Assembly (NCBI RefSeq): GCF_003205495.1
Contig: NZ_QJRX01000001.1
Span: 1 to 64,000, forward strand
Source of the DNA: Aquipseudomonas alcaligenes
GTDB lineage: Bacteria; Pseudomonadota; Gammaproteobacteria; Pseudomonadales; Pseudomonadaceae
DNA: 64,000 nt
Direction of reading: 5' to 3'
The stretch's first letter is position 1; every line of letters starts with the position of its first letter. The translations under genes were made by a program, and so were the position numbers. Under the pieces are notes generated by a model that was given only the letters and a program-made list of their open reading frames with translations, did not search any database and was not told the DNA's origin. Shown piece by piece: positions 1 to 11,351 of the stretch.

Positions 1-52
1 CATTCGACCGAAGCACCAACAGGACTCAACCACCACCCTGTCAGCCCGGCGC

Positions 53-80
53 ATTCTACTCGAATCCGCCATCCGGTCAA
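53..80 (-). promoter_or_regulatory. rrn-type promoter P2 (downstream of the tandem pair)
   Basis: On the minus strand a -35 TTGACC (75-80) and a -10 TAGAAT (53-58) are separated by exactly 16 bp and followed by a GCGCC discriminator. The architecture matches the promoter 100 bp upstream. The short spacer plus GC-rich discriminator is typical of stringently controlled stable-RNA promoters. Transcription leaves the window to the left, where an rRNA operon is expected behind tyrS in Pseudomonas. The operon itself is not in the window, so its identity is inferred. Confidence 0.7.
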
Positions 81-149
81 CCTCTTTTTTCATCCAACTC
101 TTTGATTTTCAAGGAGTTTTCCGAGAGGACTGCGCCGGAAGTGGTGCGC

Positions 150-177
150 ATTATAGGGGACCAAATTTAACCGTCAA
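150..177 (-). promoter_or_regulatory. rrn-type promoter P1
   Basis: The minus strand shows -35 TTGACG (172-177) and a perfect -10 TATAAT (150-155) with a 16-bp spacer and a GCGC discriminator. It lies 20 nt beyond the tyrS stop and reads in the same direction as tyrS. The sequence from here to position 1 has no coding potential that I can support, which fits an rRNA leader. Confidence 0.78.
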
Positions 178-196
178 CTCCTTTCTGCAAAGATTT

Positions 197-1396
197 TCAC
201 TCTGCCTTCAAGGAGATGCGCGCGAAGGCCTTCTTGCCGGCCTGGCACACGTGGCTCGCGCCCAGCTTGAACGTGAAACCACGATCAACCACCTGGCCAT
301 CCACCTTGACGCTACCTGCGCTCAGCAGATCGCGTGCGGCGGCGGCATTCTTCACCAAGCCAGCCTTATTAAGGACGGATGAGATCGGCATATCCTCTAT
401 AGAAAGCAGCTCGACCTCCGGCAGGTCGTCCGGCAGCTCGCCATCCTTCAGGCGATTGCCTGCGGAACGGTGCGCATTGGCAGCAGCTTCCTCGCCATGG
501 AAACGCGCAACTATCTCTTCGGCCAGCTTGATCTTGATATCGCGCGGATTGGCGCCCTTGTCGACATCCGCCTTGAACTGCTCGATCTCCTCCATGGAAC
601 GGAAGCTCAACAGCTCGAAGTAACGCCACATCAGCGCATCGGGCATGGAGACCAGCTTGCTGTACATGACGCCCGGTGCCTCCTGGATACCCACATAGTT
701 ACCCAGCGACTTCGACATCTTCTTCACGCCATCCAGCCCTTCCAGCAGCGGCATGGTGACGATGCACTGCGAGGGCTGACCATAGGCACGCTGCAGCTCA
801 CGCCCCATGAGCAGGTTGAACTTCTGGTCGGTGCCTCCGAGCTCGACGTCGGCACGCAGGGCCACCGAGTCATATCCCTGCACCAGCGGGTAAAGGAACT
901 CGTGGATGGCAATCGGTTGGTTGCCTTCATAGCGCTTCTGGAAATCATCGCGCTCGAGCATGCGCGCCACGGTGTACTGGGAAGCCAGGCGAATGAAATC
1001 CGCCGGGCTCAGCTGATCCATCCAGGTCGAGTTGAAGGCTACTTCGGTCTTGGCCGGATCGAGGATCTTGAATACCTGGGCCTTGTAGGTCTCGGCGTTG
1101 TCCAGCACCTGCTCGCGGGTCAGCGGCGGACGAGTCGCGCTCTTGCCGCTGGGGTCACCGATCATCCCGGTGAAATCACCGATCAGGAAGATGACCTGAT
1201 GGCCGAGCTCCTGAAACTGGCGCAGCTTATTAATAAGCACGGTATGGCCGAGGTGCAGGTCGGGGGCGGTCGGATCGAAACCGGCCTTGATGCGCAGCGG
1301 CTGGCCGCGCTTGAGCTTCTCTACCAACTCGGACTCGACCAGGACCTCTTCCGCACCACGCTTGATCAGCGCCAGCTGCTCTTCTACCGACTTCAT
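197..1396 (-). CDS. tyrS: tyrosyl-tRNA synthetase (TyrZ type)
   Basis: This 399-aa class I aminoacyl-tRNA synthetase charges tRNA-Tyr in the cytoplasm. The signature HLGH is at residues 48-51, the KMSKS loop (sequence KKMSKSLGN) is in the middle third, and an S4-like RNA-binding domain forms the C-terminus. The frame is open upstream to about 1504, but the ATG at 1396 ([14 protein letters not shown]) matches the usual start of the family, and the 36 extra codons look non-coding. The [13 protein letters not shown] context is that of the TyrZ branch, so a second TyrRS may exist elsewhere. It is divergent from mepM and lies directly upstream of the presumed rRNA operon. Confidence 0.97.
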   Translation of the reverse strand: MKSVEEQLALIKRGAEEVLVESELVEKLKRGQPLRIKAGFDPTAPDLHLGHTVLINKLRQFQELGHQVIFLIGDFTGMIGDPSGKSATRPPLTREQVLDNAETYKAQVFKILDPAKTEVAFNSTWMDQLSPADFIRLASQYTVARMLERDDFQKRYEGNQPIAIHEFLYPLVQGYDSVALRADVELGGTDQKFNLLMGRELQRAYGQPSQCIVTMPLLEGLDGVKKMSKSLGNYVGIQEAPGVMYSKLVSMPDALMWRYFELLSFRSMEEIEQFKADVDKGANPRDIKIKLAEEIVARFHGEEAAANAHRSAGNRLKDGELPDDLPEVELLSIEDMPISSVLNKAGLVKNAAAARDLLSAGSVKVDGQVVDRGFTFKLGASHVCQAGKKAFARISLKAE

Positions 1397-1577
1397 GACA
1401 GGACTCGTTGCCACTCGCAAACCAAAAGGGAACCAACCATACAAGATCATTGACCAATTACAAGCCTTGCGACCGGCTCGAGCCATTGGGCCGATAACCT
1501 GCATTCAGGGTTGCCTATAGAGAATTTTGATTATATTTTAATCAGTTAATGCATTCTTCCAAGAAACACCCTGAGCC

Positions 1578-4095
<2,518 letters not shown>

Positions 4096-4117
4096 AGCGA
4101 GCCGCGCAGAAACGAAA

Positions 4118-4139
4118 AAGCCGCGCAGATGCGCGGCTT
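4118..4139. terminator. bidirectional terminator between anmK and erpA
   Basis: A perfect 9-bp stem AAGCCGCGC/GCGCGGCTT encloses the loop AGAT. On the minus strand the stem is followed by a T-run (complement of the A-tract 4115-4119), so it is best suited to end erpA. On the plus strand the trailing CTTCTTG is a weaker tract, but it could still end anmK. Confidence 0.8.
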
Positions 4140-4156
4140 CTTGCAGGGCAGCGGGC

Positions 4157-4507
4157 TCAGATCGAGAAGGACGAACCGCAACCGCAGGTGGTGGTGGCGT
4201 TGGGGTTGTTGATCACGAAACGCGACCCTTCCAGACCTTCCTGGTAGTCCACCTCGGCCCCGGCCAGGTACTGGAAGCTCATCGGGTCGACCACCAGGCT
4301 GACGCCCTCGCGCTCGACTATGGTGTCGTCGTCGGCCACGTCCTCGTCGAAGGTGAAGCCGTACTGGAAGCCCGAGCAGCCACCACCGGTGACGAACACC
4401 CGTAGTTTCAGGCGCGGATTGCCTTCCTCATCGACCAGGCTCTTCACCTTGTTCGCCGCACCCTGGGTGAAGATCAGGGGGGTTGGAGTGAAGGTCTCGA
4501 CGCTCAT
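4157..4507 (-). CDS. erpA: iron-sulfur cluster insertion protein ErpA
   Basis: This 116-aa A-type Fe-S carrier delivers clusters to apoproteins such as those of isoprenoid synthesis. The three invariant cluster-binding cysteines are visible: C44 in [10 protein letters not shown], and C108 and C110 in the C-terminal [10 protein letters not shown]. The length is that of the family. It is a single gene with its own promoter (4559-4588) and terminator, convergent with anmK. Confidence 0.97.
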   Translation of the reverse strand: MSVETFTPTPLIFTQGAANKVKSLVDEEGNPRLKLRVFVTGGGCSGFQYGFTFDEDVADDDTIVEREGVSLVVDPMSFQYLAGAEVDYQEGLEGSRFVINNPNATTTCGCGSSFSI

Positions 4508-4558
4508 CTTGCTGCTCTCCCGGCGCCAGGCGCCATGTTACGTACCACACGGGCGGCG

Positions 4559-4588
4559 ATTATCCGCTTACCCGAGCAAATCGGTCAA
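4559..4588 (-). promoter_or_regulatory. probable sigma70 promoter of erpA
   Basis: The minus strand has -35 TTGACC (4583-4588), an 18-bp spacer and -10 GATAAT (4559-4564), about 50 nt before the erpA ATG. It lies between the argC stop and the erpA start, the only place a promoter for erpA could be. I see no convincing IscR box. Confidence 0.55.
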
Positions 4589-4676
4589 TTATTGCGCGAC
4601 GACAGAGGCACCAGCCCCTACCGCTTTAGATAGGAGCACCTGCGGCGAATTCAAGCCACCGCAGGCGCCATCGCGA

Positions 4677-5711
4677 TCAGGGCAGCAGCGCGGCGTGGGC
4701 CAGGCCCAGGCGCTCGTCCAGGCCGAAGAGGATGTTCATGTTCTGCACGGCCTGGCCGGACGCGCCCTTGACCAGGTTGTCGATGACCGACAGCACCACC
4801 ACCAGCTCGCCGCCCTGCGGACGGTGCACAGCGATGCGGCAGACGTTGGCACCGCGCACGCTGCGGGTCTCCGGATGACTGCCGGCGGGCATCACGTCGA
4901 CGAAGGGCTCGCCGGCGTAGCGCTGCTCGAACAGCGCCTGCAGGTCGACGCCGCGATCGGCGACGGTGGCGTACAAGGTGGCGTGGATACCGCGGATCAT
5001 CGGCGCCAGGTGCGGCACGAAGGTCAGGCCGACCGGGCCATTGGCGGCGCGGCGCAGACCCTGGCTGATCTCCGGCAGGTGGCGGTGGCCCTTGACCGAA
5101 TAGGCCATCATGCTCTCGCTGGCCTCGCACAGCAGCGAACCGACCTTGGCGCCACGCCCGGCACCGCTGACGCCGGAGGCGCAGTTGGCGATCAGGCGGC
5201 TCGGGTCGGCCAGGCCGGCCTCCAGCAGCGGAATCAGGCCAAGCTGGGTGGCCGTCGGGTAGCAACCCGGCACGGCGATCAGGCGCGCGCCCTTGATCGC
5301 CTCGCGGTTGACTTCCGGCAAGCCGTAGACGGCCTCGGGGAGCAGCTGTGGCGCGCCATGCGGCTGGCCGTACCACTTGGCCCACTCCTCGGCGTCCTGC
5401 AGGCGGAAGTCGGCGGACAGGTCGATGACCCGGGTGCCGGCCGCCAGCAGCTCGCCGGCCAAGGCATGGGCAACACCGTGCGGGGTGGCGAAGAACACCA
5501 CGTCGCAGGCGCCCAGGGTGGCCACGTCCGGCACGCTGAAGGCCAGGTTGTCGTAGTGGCCGCGCAGGTTGGGGTACATGTCGGCGACCTTGACCCCGGC
5601 CTCGGAGCGCGAGGTGATCACCGCCACTTCGGCCTGCGGGTGCTGGGCCAGCAGGCGCAGCAGCTCCACCCCGGTGTAACCCGTGCCGCCGACGATTCCG
5701 ACCTTGACCAT
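4677..5711 (-). CDS. argC: N-acetyl-gamma-glutamyl-phosphate reductase
   Basis: ArgC (344 aa) reduces N-acetylglutamyl phosphate to the semialdehyde with NADPH, the third step of arginine synthesis. The Rossmann motif [17 protein letters not shown] is at the N-terminus. The catalytic cysteine is C150 in [12 protein letters not shown], the family signature. KGHRHLPEI and HLAPMIRG are also conserved. The gene lies alone on the minus strand upstream of erpA with a 169-nt gap, and is divergent from hemJ. Confidence 0.97.
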   Translation of the reverse strand: MVKVGIVGGTGYTGVELLRLLAQHPQAEVAVITSRSEAGVKVADMYPNLRGHYDNLAFSVPDVATLGACDVVFFATPHGVAHALAGELLAAGTRVIDLSADFRLQDAEEWAKWYGQPHGAPQLLPEAVYGLPEVNREAIKGARLIAVPGCYPTATQLGLIPLLEAGLADPSRLIANCASGVSGAGRGAKVGSLLCEASESMMAYSVKGHRHLPEISQGLRRAANGPVGLTFVPHLAPMIRGIHATLYATVADRGVDLQALFEQRYAGEPFVDVMPAGSHPETRSVRGANVCRIAVHRPQGGELVVVLSVIDNLVKGASGQAVQNMNILFGLDERLGLAHAALLP

Positions 5712-5847
5712 TGCACACCCCCGCTACGCGACCGTTGAGAAAGGCTGCCGATGATAAGGCCACGGGCCGCGACGGCCAACCTCATGGGTGACGCACGGGC
5801 ATGGCTTTCTCTACTATCGACGGCAAATCTGCCGCCGGATGACGTCC

Positions 5848-6273
5848 ATGCTCTATCTCTGGGTCAAGGCCCTGCACATCATCGCCATCGTCTGCTGGTT
5901 CGCCGGCCTGTTCTACCTGCCGCGCCTGTTCGTCTACCACGCCATGGCCGAGGACCAGCCCAGTCGCGAGCGCTTCTGCATCATGGAGCGCAAGCTGTAC
6001 CGCGGCATCATGAACCCCTCGATGGTTGCCACCCTGGTCCTTGGCGCCTGGCTGCTCTACCTCAACCCGGCCTGGCTGAAGATGGGCTGGCTGCATGCCA
6101 AACTGCTGCTGGTGGTTCTGCTGGTCGGCTACCACCATGTCTGCGGCGCCCAGCTCCGGCGCTTCGCCCGCGGCGAGAACGTCCGCGGCCATGTGTTCTA
6201 CCGCTGGTTCAACGAAGTGCCGGTGCTGTTCCTGCTGGGCATCGTGATCCTGGTGGTGGTCAAACCCTTCTGA
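5848..6273 (+). CDS. hemJ: protoporphyrinogen IX oxidase HemJ
   Basis: This 141-aa integral membrane protein has about four transmembrane helices and catalyses oxidation of protoporphyrinogen IX in heme synthesis. The N-terminal ALHIIAIVCWFAGLFYLPRL, the VYHA motif and MERKLYRGIM are typical of HemJ (UPF0093). The start is uncertain: the frame is open from 5788, but the ATG at 5848 (MLYLWVKALHII) gives the usual 141-142 aa and puts the first helix at the N-terminus. The ATG at 5839 is an alternative. The next gene starts 18 nt downstream. Confidence 0.9.
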   Translation: MLYLWVKALHIIAIVCWFAGLFYLPRLFVYHAMAEDQPSRERFCIMERKLYRGIMNPSMVATLVLGAWLLYLNPAWLKMGWLHAKLLLVVLLVGYHHVCGAQLRRFARGENVRGHVFYRWFNEVPVLFLLGIVILVVVKPF

Positions 6274-6291
6274 TAGCAAGAGGAAAGCCCC

Positions 6292-7254
6292 ATGTCCCTG
6301 CCCGCCCTGCTCGACCAACGCCTGCGCCTGCCGGTGGTCGCCGCGCCGATGTTCCTGGTGTCCAACCCGCAGCTGGTGCTGGCCTGCTGCCATAGCGGCG
6401 TGCTGGGCAGCTTCCCGGCGCTGAACCAGCGCGAGAGCAGCGGCTTCAAGGCCTGGCTGGAGGAGATCGAGGCCGGCCTTGCGACAGACTCGGCGCCCTA
6501 TGCGGTCAACCTCATCGTGCACGGCAGCAACCCGCGCCTGCAGGCCGACCTGGCCATCTGCGTCGAACATAAGGTGCCAGTGGTGATCACCAGCCTGGGT
6601 GCGGTCAAGGAAGTGGTGGATGCGGTACACGGCTATGGCGGCCTGGTGTTCCACGACGTGACTACCCGCCGCCATGCGGAGAAGGCCGCCGAGGCCGGGG
6701 TCGACGGCCTGATCGCGGTGGCCGCGGGGGCCGGCGGGCATGCCGGCACCTGGAGCCCCTTCGCCCTGATCGCCGAGATCCGCCAGTTCTTCAACAAGAC
6801 CCTGCTGCTCTCCGGCTGCCTCAACCATGGCCACGAGATCCTCGCTGCCCAGCTGCTCGGCGCCGACCTGGCCTACATGGGCACGCGCTTCATCGCCACC
6901 CGCGAGAGCGCGGCCGACGCCGACTACAAGCAGATGATCCTCGGCGCCCGCGCCGCCGACATCATCCACACCCCGGCGGTGTCCGGCGTGCCGGCCAGCT
7001 TCATGCGGCAGAGCCTGGAAAAGGCCGGCTACGACCTGGGGCGCCTGCAGGACAAGGGCGACGTCAACTACGGCGAGAAGCTCAAGCCGATCAGCGACGA
7101 GGCCAAGGCCTGGAAGACCGTGTGGTCGGCCGGCCAGGGCGTCGGCGGCATCGACGACCTGCCTTCGGTGGCCGAACTGGTGGCCCGCCTGGATGCCGAA
7201 TACCGCGCCGCCCAGAGCCGCGGTCTGCAGCTGGCCCAGCGCTGGCCGCGCTGA
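6292..7254 (+). CDS. nitronate monooxygenase-family flavin oxidoreductase
   Basis: This 320-aa TIM-barrel FMN enzyme belongs to the 2-nitropropane dioxygenase/nitronate monooxygenase family. The family features seen are RLPVVAAPMFLVSNPQLV near the N-terminus, the glycine-rich FMN phosphate loop region AAGAGGHAG, and LLGADLAYMGTRFIAT. A GAGGHxG motif is diagnostic for the superfamily, and the histidine in it is the usual catalytic base. Whether the true activity is nitronate oxidation or NAD(P)H:quinone reduction cannot be read from the sequence. A Shine-Dalgarno (AAGAGGAAAG) precedes the ATG, and the gene is probably co-transcribed with hemJ. Confidence 0.88.
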   Translation: MSLPALLDQRLRLPVVAAPMFLVSNPQLVLACCHSGVLGSFPALNQRESSGFKAWLEEIEAGLATDSAPYAVNLIVHGSNPRLQADLAICVEHKVPVVITSLGAVKEVVDAVHGYGGLVFHDVTTRRHAEKAAEAGVDGLIAVAAGAGGHAGTWSPFALIAEIRQFFNKTLLLSGCLNHGHEILAAQLLGADLAYMGTRFIATRESAADADYKQMILGARAADIIHTPAVSGVPASFMRQSLEKAGYDLGRLQDKGDVNYGEKLKPISDEAKAWKTVWSAGQGVGGIDDLPSVAELVARLDAEYRAAQSRGLQLAQRWPR

Positions 7255-7342
7255 GCGGCATTTTGCGCAGGCGTTCGCTTGTTCACCCACGGCAAAGCCC
7301 CTAGGCTCTAGGCACTTCAATACAGCAGACAGGGATGCACGC

Positions 7343-8320
7343 ATGACCGAAGCCCGCTACAAGATCGTCTTCGACGGCCAGTTGATGCCGGAAATGGCGC
7401 TGGATACGGTGAAGAACAACCTGGCGCGCCTGTTCAAGAGCGACCAGAGCAAGATCGATGCACTGTTCAGCGGCTCGCCGGTGGCGCTCAAGCGTGACCT
7501 GGCCGAGGCCGAAGCCGACAAGTACCTGGCCGCCCTGCAGCAGGCCGGCGCCCTGGTGCGCAAGGAACGCGACATCGGCGCTGGTCTCAGCCTGGTGGAC
7601 ACCGATGATCACCGCCCGGCAGAGGCTGCCGCCGACGCCAGAATGAGCTGCCCCAAGTGCGGCCACGAGCAGGCCAAGGCGCCCGAGTGCGCGGCCTGCG
7701 GCATCATCATCGAGAAGTATCTGGCGCGCCAGGCGCAGCTGGCCGAGAGCGCACCGGCAGTGGCCGCCGGCGAGACACCCTCGCCCTACAGCACGCCCAA
7801 GTCGGAAGTCGCCGAGACCCTGCCGGAATATGCCGAGCTAAAGGTGCTCAGCATCAATGGCCGGATCGGTCGCGTGCGCTACCTGGGCTGGTCCATGGGC
7901 ATGATGCTCATCGCCATGCTGGCCTATGCCATCGCCGTGGGCGCCATGGCCATTTCGCCGATCGTCGGCGGCATCCTGATGGTGCCGCTGGTGATAGCCG
8001 CGGTAGTGGTCAGCGTTATGATCGGCGTGCAGCGCCTGCATGACCTCGGCTGGTCCGGTTGGCTCTGGCTGCTCAACCTGGTGCCGCTAGTGGGCACCGT
8101 GTTCGCCCTGCTGATGCTGGTGGTACCAGGCACCCAGGGCGCCAACCGCTACGGCCCGCCGCCACCGCCGAACAGCCGTGGGGTGATCGTCCTGGCCTGG
8201 TCCTGCCTGCTGGTGCCGATCCTCGGCATCCTCGCCGCCATCTCGATCCCCGCCTACCAGGACTATGTCGAGCGCGCACAGGGCGCGCAGTCTTATCAGG
8301 TTCCCGACCTTGAGGAGTAA
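7343..8320 (+). CDS. DUF805 membrane protein with zinc ribbon and pilin-like C-terminal helix
   Basis: This 325-aa protein of unknown function is a mosaic. Residues about 1-80 are a soluble domain (TEARYKIVFDGQLMPEMAL) with an L7/L12-like feel. About 100-125 is a four-cysteine ribbon, CPKCGHEQAKAPECAACG. Residues about 170-265 form a DUF805 membrane unit with RLHDLGWSGWLWLLNLVPLVG and PGTQGANRYGPPP. The C-terminal segment LVPILGILAAISIPAYQDYV closely resembles the N-terminal helix of type IV pilins. The ATG at 7343 is chosen because the longer upstream frame lacks similarity. An orthologue (PA0659) sits in the same place in P. aeruginosa; its function is unknown to me. Confidence 0.82.
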   Translation: MTEARYKIVFDGQLMPEMALDTVKNNLARLFKSDQSKIDALFSGSPVALKRDLAEAEADKYLAALQQAGALVRKERDIGAGLSLVDTDDHRPAEAAADARMSCPKCGHEQAKAPECAACGIIIEKYLARQAQLAESAPAVAAGETPSPYSTPKSEVAETLPEYAELKVLSINGRIGRVRYLGWSMGMMLIAMLAYAIAVGAMAISPIVGGILMVPLVIAAVVVSVMIGVQRLHDLGWSGWLWLLNLVPLVGTVFALLMLVVPGTQGANRYGPPPPPNSRGVIVLAWSCLLVPILGILAAISIPAYQDYVERAQGAQSYQVPDLEE

Positions 8321-8323
8321 GGC

Positions 8324-9130
8324 TTGAGCGGCTACGCCCTTGTCACCGGCGCCTCCAGCGGCCTCGGCCTGGCCCTGGCCGAGGCACTGGCCCGGCGCGG
8401 GCACAACCTGATCCTGGTGGCGCGCCAGCGCGATGCGCTGGAGAGCATCGCCTGCGAGCTGAGCCAGCGCTTCGGCATCGAGGCGCTGCTGCGCGTCTGC
8501 GACCTGACCGAGCCGCTGCAGCTCACCGGCCTGATCCAGGAGCTGGAACAGGGTGAGCGACACATCGACCTGCTGGTGAACAACGCCGGCATCGGCAGCG
8601 CCGGGCTGTTCGTCGAGCAGGACTGGGGCCACGAACAGGACCTGATCGAGCTCAACATGCTGGCGCTGGCCCGCCTGTGCCACGCCCTGGGTGCGGACAT
8701 GAAGCGCCGCGGCGGCGGGCAGATCCTCAACGTCGCCTCGCTGGCCGCCTTCCAGCCGGGGCCGCTGATGAGCAACTACTTCGCCAGCAAGGCCTATGTG
8801 CTGCACCTCTCCGAGGCGCTGCGCAGCGAGCTGGCGCCCTTCGGCGTGAAGGTCTCGGTGCTCTGCCCGGGGCCGGTAGCCACCGCCTTCTTCCGCCGCG
8901 CCCGCCTGCGCAGCGAGGGCCTGCAGCGCCGCCAGCTGCTGGAGAGCCCGGAGCGGATCGCGCAGATCGCCGTGCAGGGCCTGCAGCGCAACCGCGCCAT
9001 CATCATCCCCGGCTGGCGCCACCGCCTGCTGCCGCAGCTGCTGCGCCTGACGCCGCGCGCACTGGTACGGCGCATCGCCATGCGCATGGTGCGCCCGCTG
9101 CTGCCACGCGAGGGCGCCGAGGAGACCTAG
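8324..9130 (+). CDS. short-chain dehydrogenase/reductase
   Basis: This 268-aa NAD(P)-dependent SDR has the cofactor motif TGASSGLG at 8-15, NNAG at 86-89, and the catalytic triad S139, Y152, K156 (YFASK). The substrate is unknown. The start is TTG at 8324: a GAGGAG Shine-Dalgarno (8312-8317) lies 6 nt upstream, and the codons that follow begin the Rossmann strand directly. It begins 4 nt after the DUF805 gene, so the two form an operon. Its stop codon overlaps the end of the convergent AAA+ gene by 4 nt. Confidence 0.9.
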   Translation: MSGYALVTGASSGLGLALAEALARRGHNLILVARQRDALESIACELSQRFGIEALLRVCDLTEPLQLTGLIQELEQGERHIDLLVNNAGIGSAGLFVEQDWGHEQDLIELNMLALARLCHALGADMKRRGGGQILNVASLAAFQPGPLMSNYFASKAYVLHLSEALRSELAPFGVKVSVLCPGPVATAFFRRARLRSEGLQRRQLLESPERIAQIAVQGLQRNRAIIIPGWRHRLLPQLLRLTPRALVRRIAMRMVRPLLPREGAEET

Positions 9131-10608
9131 CCGGCATCCACCGTGCGCCCGGCGGCCCAGGCGCGCAGCGCCGTGAGGCGCTCGGCCATCACCACCGACA
9201 GCGGCGCCGTGCCCTGGATGTTGCTCAGCAGCAATGCCTGGTCCACCGCCTGCTGGCGGGCCTGGGCGGCATACAGGGCGCTGACCACCACCTGTTCGAT
9301 CTCCGCGCCGGAGAAGCCCTCGCAGGCTGCCGCCAGCGCCGCCAGATCGAACTGTGCCGGGTCCAGCTCGCGACGGCGCAGGTGGATGGCGAAGATCTCC
9401 GCGCGCACCTCGGCATCCGGCAGGTCGACGAAGAACAGCTCGTCGAAGCGGCCCTTGCGCACCAGTTCCGGCGGCAGGCGGTCGATGGCGTTGGCGGTGG
9501 CGACCATGAACACCGGCGCCTTGCGCTCGGCCATCCAGGTCAGCAGGGTACCGAGCACGCGCTGGCTGACACCGTCGTCGTTACTGCCGGTGGCCAGGCC
9601 CTTCTCGATCTCGTCCATCCACAGCACGCAGGGCGCCATCTGCTCGGCCATCTTCAGCGCCTCGCGCAGGTTGCGCTCGGTCTCGCCGAAGAACTTGTTG
9701 TACAGGCTGGCGAAGTCCAGGCGCAGCAGCGGCAGGCCCCAGAGACCGGCCACCGCCTTGGCCGCCAGGCTCTTGCCACCGCCCTGCACGCCGACCAGCA
9801 GCACACCGCGCGGCATGTCGGTGCCCTTGCCGCTGGCGAAGATCTCCTGACGCTCGCCCAGCCAGCGCTTCAGGTTGACCAGGCCGCCGACCTCGGCGAA
9901 GCGCGCGGTGTCATGCTCGAAGCTCAGCACGCCCTCCAGGTCGAGCAGCTGGAACTTGGCCTTGTTCAGTTCCGGCAGATCTTCCTGGGTGATGGCGCCG
10001 TCGTCGCAGATCAGGTTGCGCGCCAGCGCCCGCGCCTCGGCGTGGCTCATGCCGCGCAGGTTCTTCACCACCTGCTGCAGGGTGCGGTTGTCGGTGCGCA
10101 CCCGCGCACCGCGGTTGCGCTCGCTCCAACGCGTGGCCTCGTCGCGGACGATGGTCAGCAGCTCCTCCTCGGTCGGCAGCGCCAGGCTGAAGCGCGCGGC
10201 GTAGCGCTGCACCTCGACCGGCAGCTTGAGGGCATGCGACACCAGCACCAGGGTCGGCTTGTGCGCCACCTCGCTCATGGCGATTTCCTTGAGCAGGCGC
10301 ACCAGCTTGGGGTTGTCGACCAGGAACGGATGCAGGTCGCACATCACGTAGAGATTGGGCGTCGGGTCGGCCTTGATCAGGCGCAGCGCCTGCTCCGGCT
10401 CGCGGCTGTCCAGCTCGCCCACCGGCTCGCCGCCGAAGCCCAGGCGCTGCAGGCCCTCGGTCACCGCCCAGGTGTAGATGCCGAGGCCGCGCTTGATCGC
10501 CAGCGAGGTCAGGGTCTCCAGCACCCGCGGCTCGTCCCAGGACTCGATCACCACCAGTTTGACACGGGACTCCAGCACCAGCCCCAGATCGTGTACGTCG
10601 TTCTTCAC
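9127..10608 (-). CDS. Ycf46-like AAA+ ATPase
   Basis: This 493-aa ATPase has an N-terminal domain (about 1-230) typical of the Ycf46 family, then an AAA+ module with Walker A GVQGGGKS (273-280), Walker B VLWMDEIE (328-335), the sensor 1 region VATANAID and the arginine-rich VRKGRFDELFFVDLP segment. Proteins of this family are cytoplasmic; their function is poorly defined, and no protease domain is present. The first MKNDVHDLGL start is supported by family length. Its 3' end overlaps the SDR gene by 4 nt on the opposite strand, so there is no room for a terminator between them. Confidence 0.87.
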   Translation of the reverse strand: MKNDVHDLGLVLESRVKLVVIESWDEPRVLETLTSLAIKRGLGIYTWAVTEGLQRLGFGGEPVGELDSREPEQALRLIKADPTPNLYVMCDLHPFLVDNPKLVRLLKEIAMSEVAHKPTLVLVSHALKLPVEVQRYAARFSLALPTEEELLTIVRDEATRWSERNRGARVRTDNRTLQQVVKNLRGMSHAEARALARNLICDDGAITQEDLPELNKAKFQLLDLEGVLSFEHDTARFAEVGGLVNLKRWLGERQEIFASGKGTDMPRGVLLVGVQGGGKSLAAKAVAGLWGLPLLRLDFASLYNKFFGETERNLREALKMAEQMAPCVLWMDEIEKGLATGSNDDGVSQRVLGTLLTWMAERKAPVFMVATANAIDRLPPELVRKGRFDELFFVDLPDAEVRAEIFAIHLRRRELDPAQFDLAALAAACEGFSGAEIEQVVVSALYAAQARQQAVDQALLLSNIQGTAPLSVVMAERLTALRAWAAGRTVDAG

Positions 10609-10628
10609 AGCCTCTCCTTGTGCAGCAT

Positions 10629-10895
10629 TAGGGTCTGTTGCCGTTTCGGCGCAAGCCGCGTTGCCGCGAAAAATCGCGCCAGGCTAGGCGCGGGACGCAG
10701 GGAATGGTGATCCCTTGCCAAGTTCCGCAACGACGCATGGCGCGATTTTCCGCGCAACCCGTAGGGCCGGGCCAGTTTTTGTGCGGATCGTCGTTACTCG
10801 ACGGCTCATTTGGATGGCCAAACTTCGCGTCTCGCGCCTAGCTCCGCACAAAAACTGGCTCCGTCGCGGTCGCGGCGAAACGGCAACAGACCCTA
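10629..10895. mobile_element. MITE-like element with 21-bp terminal inverted repeats and TA flanks
   Basis: This 324-nt gap between the AAA+ gene and the HIT gene holds a palindromic element. Arms 10628-10648 and 10876-10896 are perfect reverse complements over 21 bp (TTAGGGTCTGTTGCC...). If the bounding TA is a target duplication, the element is GGGTCT...AGACCC, 263 bp. Further nested pairs are seen: 10684-10698 with 10827-10841 (1 mismatch), 10771-10787 with 10843-10859 (17 bp, perfect), and 10661-10681 with 10738-10757 (imperfect). It contains no credible gene. The layout resembles a non-autonomous IS630/Tc1-type MITE, but no transposase is present and copy number is unknown. Confidence 0.75.
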
Positions 10896-10932
10896 AACTC
10901 GCAGCATACCCACCGCCTTCGGAGGAAAGCGC

Positions 10933-11271
10933 ATGGACTGCCTGTTCTGTCGCATAGTCGCCGGCGCGATACCGGCCCGCAAGCTCTACGAGGATGACCA
11001 GGTGCTGGCCTTCCACGACATCGGCCCGCAGGCGCCGGTGCATTTCCTGGTGATCCCCAAGCGCCACATCGCCCGCCCCGACCAGCTCACCGAAGATGAC
11101 CGGGCACTGGCCGGGCACATTCTCTACACCGCCCAGCGCCTGGCCATGCAGGAAGGCTGCACAGAAGGCTTCCGCCTGGTGATGAACTGCAACGAGCAGG
11201 GCGGGCAGACCGTGCATCACATCCATATGCACGTGCTCGGCCAGCGCCAGCTGCACTGGCCGCCGGGCTGA
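10933..11271 (+). CDS. HIT-family nucleotide hydrolase (HinT-like)
   Basis: This 112-aa protein of the histidine triad superfamily (HinT branch) is expected to hydrolyse AMP-lysine or similar phosphoramidates. The catalytic HHIHMH triad is at residues 95-100. The N-terminal CLFCRIVAGAIPARKLYED and the VHFLVIPKRHI strand are typical of the group. A good Shine-Dalgarno (GGAGGAAA) precedes the ATG. Its promoter must lie inside or next to the MITE-like element. Confidence 0.94.
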   Translation: MDCLFCRIVAGAIPARKLYEDDQVLAFHDIGPQAPVHFLVIPKRHIARPDQLTEDDRALAGHILYTAQRLAMQEGCTEGFRLVMNCNEQGGQTVHHIHMHVLGQRQLHWPPG

Positions 11272-11351
11272 CGGTGCGGCCTCTTGTCGCCGGGCGGATT
11301 TGTCCGCCGGGCTTCGGGTAAACTGCCGGCATGCTTTCCGTGGAGGTGGCC

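Noticed and set aside
1397-1504. N-terminal extension of tyrS
   Set aside because: The added codons have no family similarity, and the ATG at 1396 matches known TyrRS starts.
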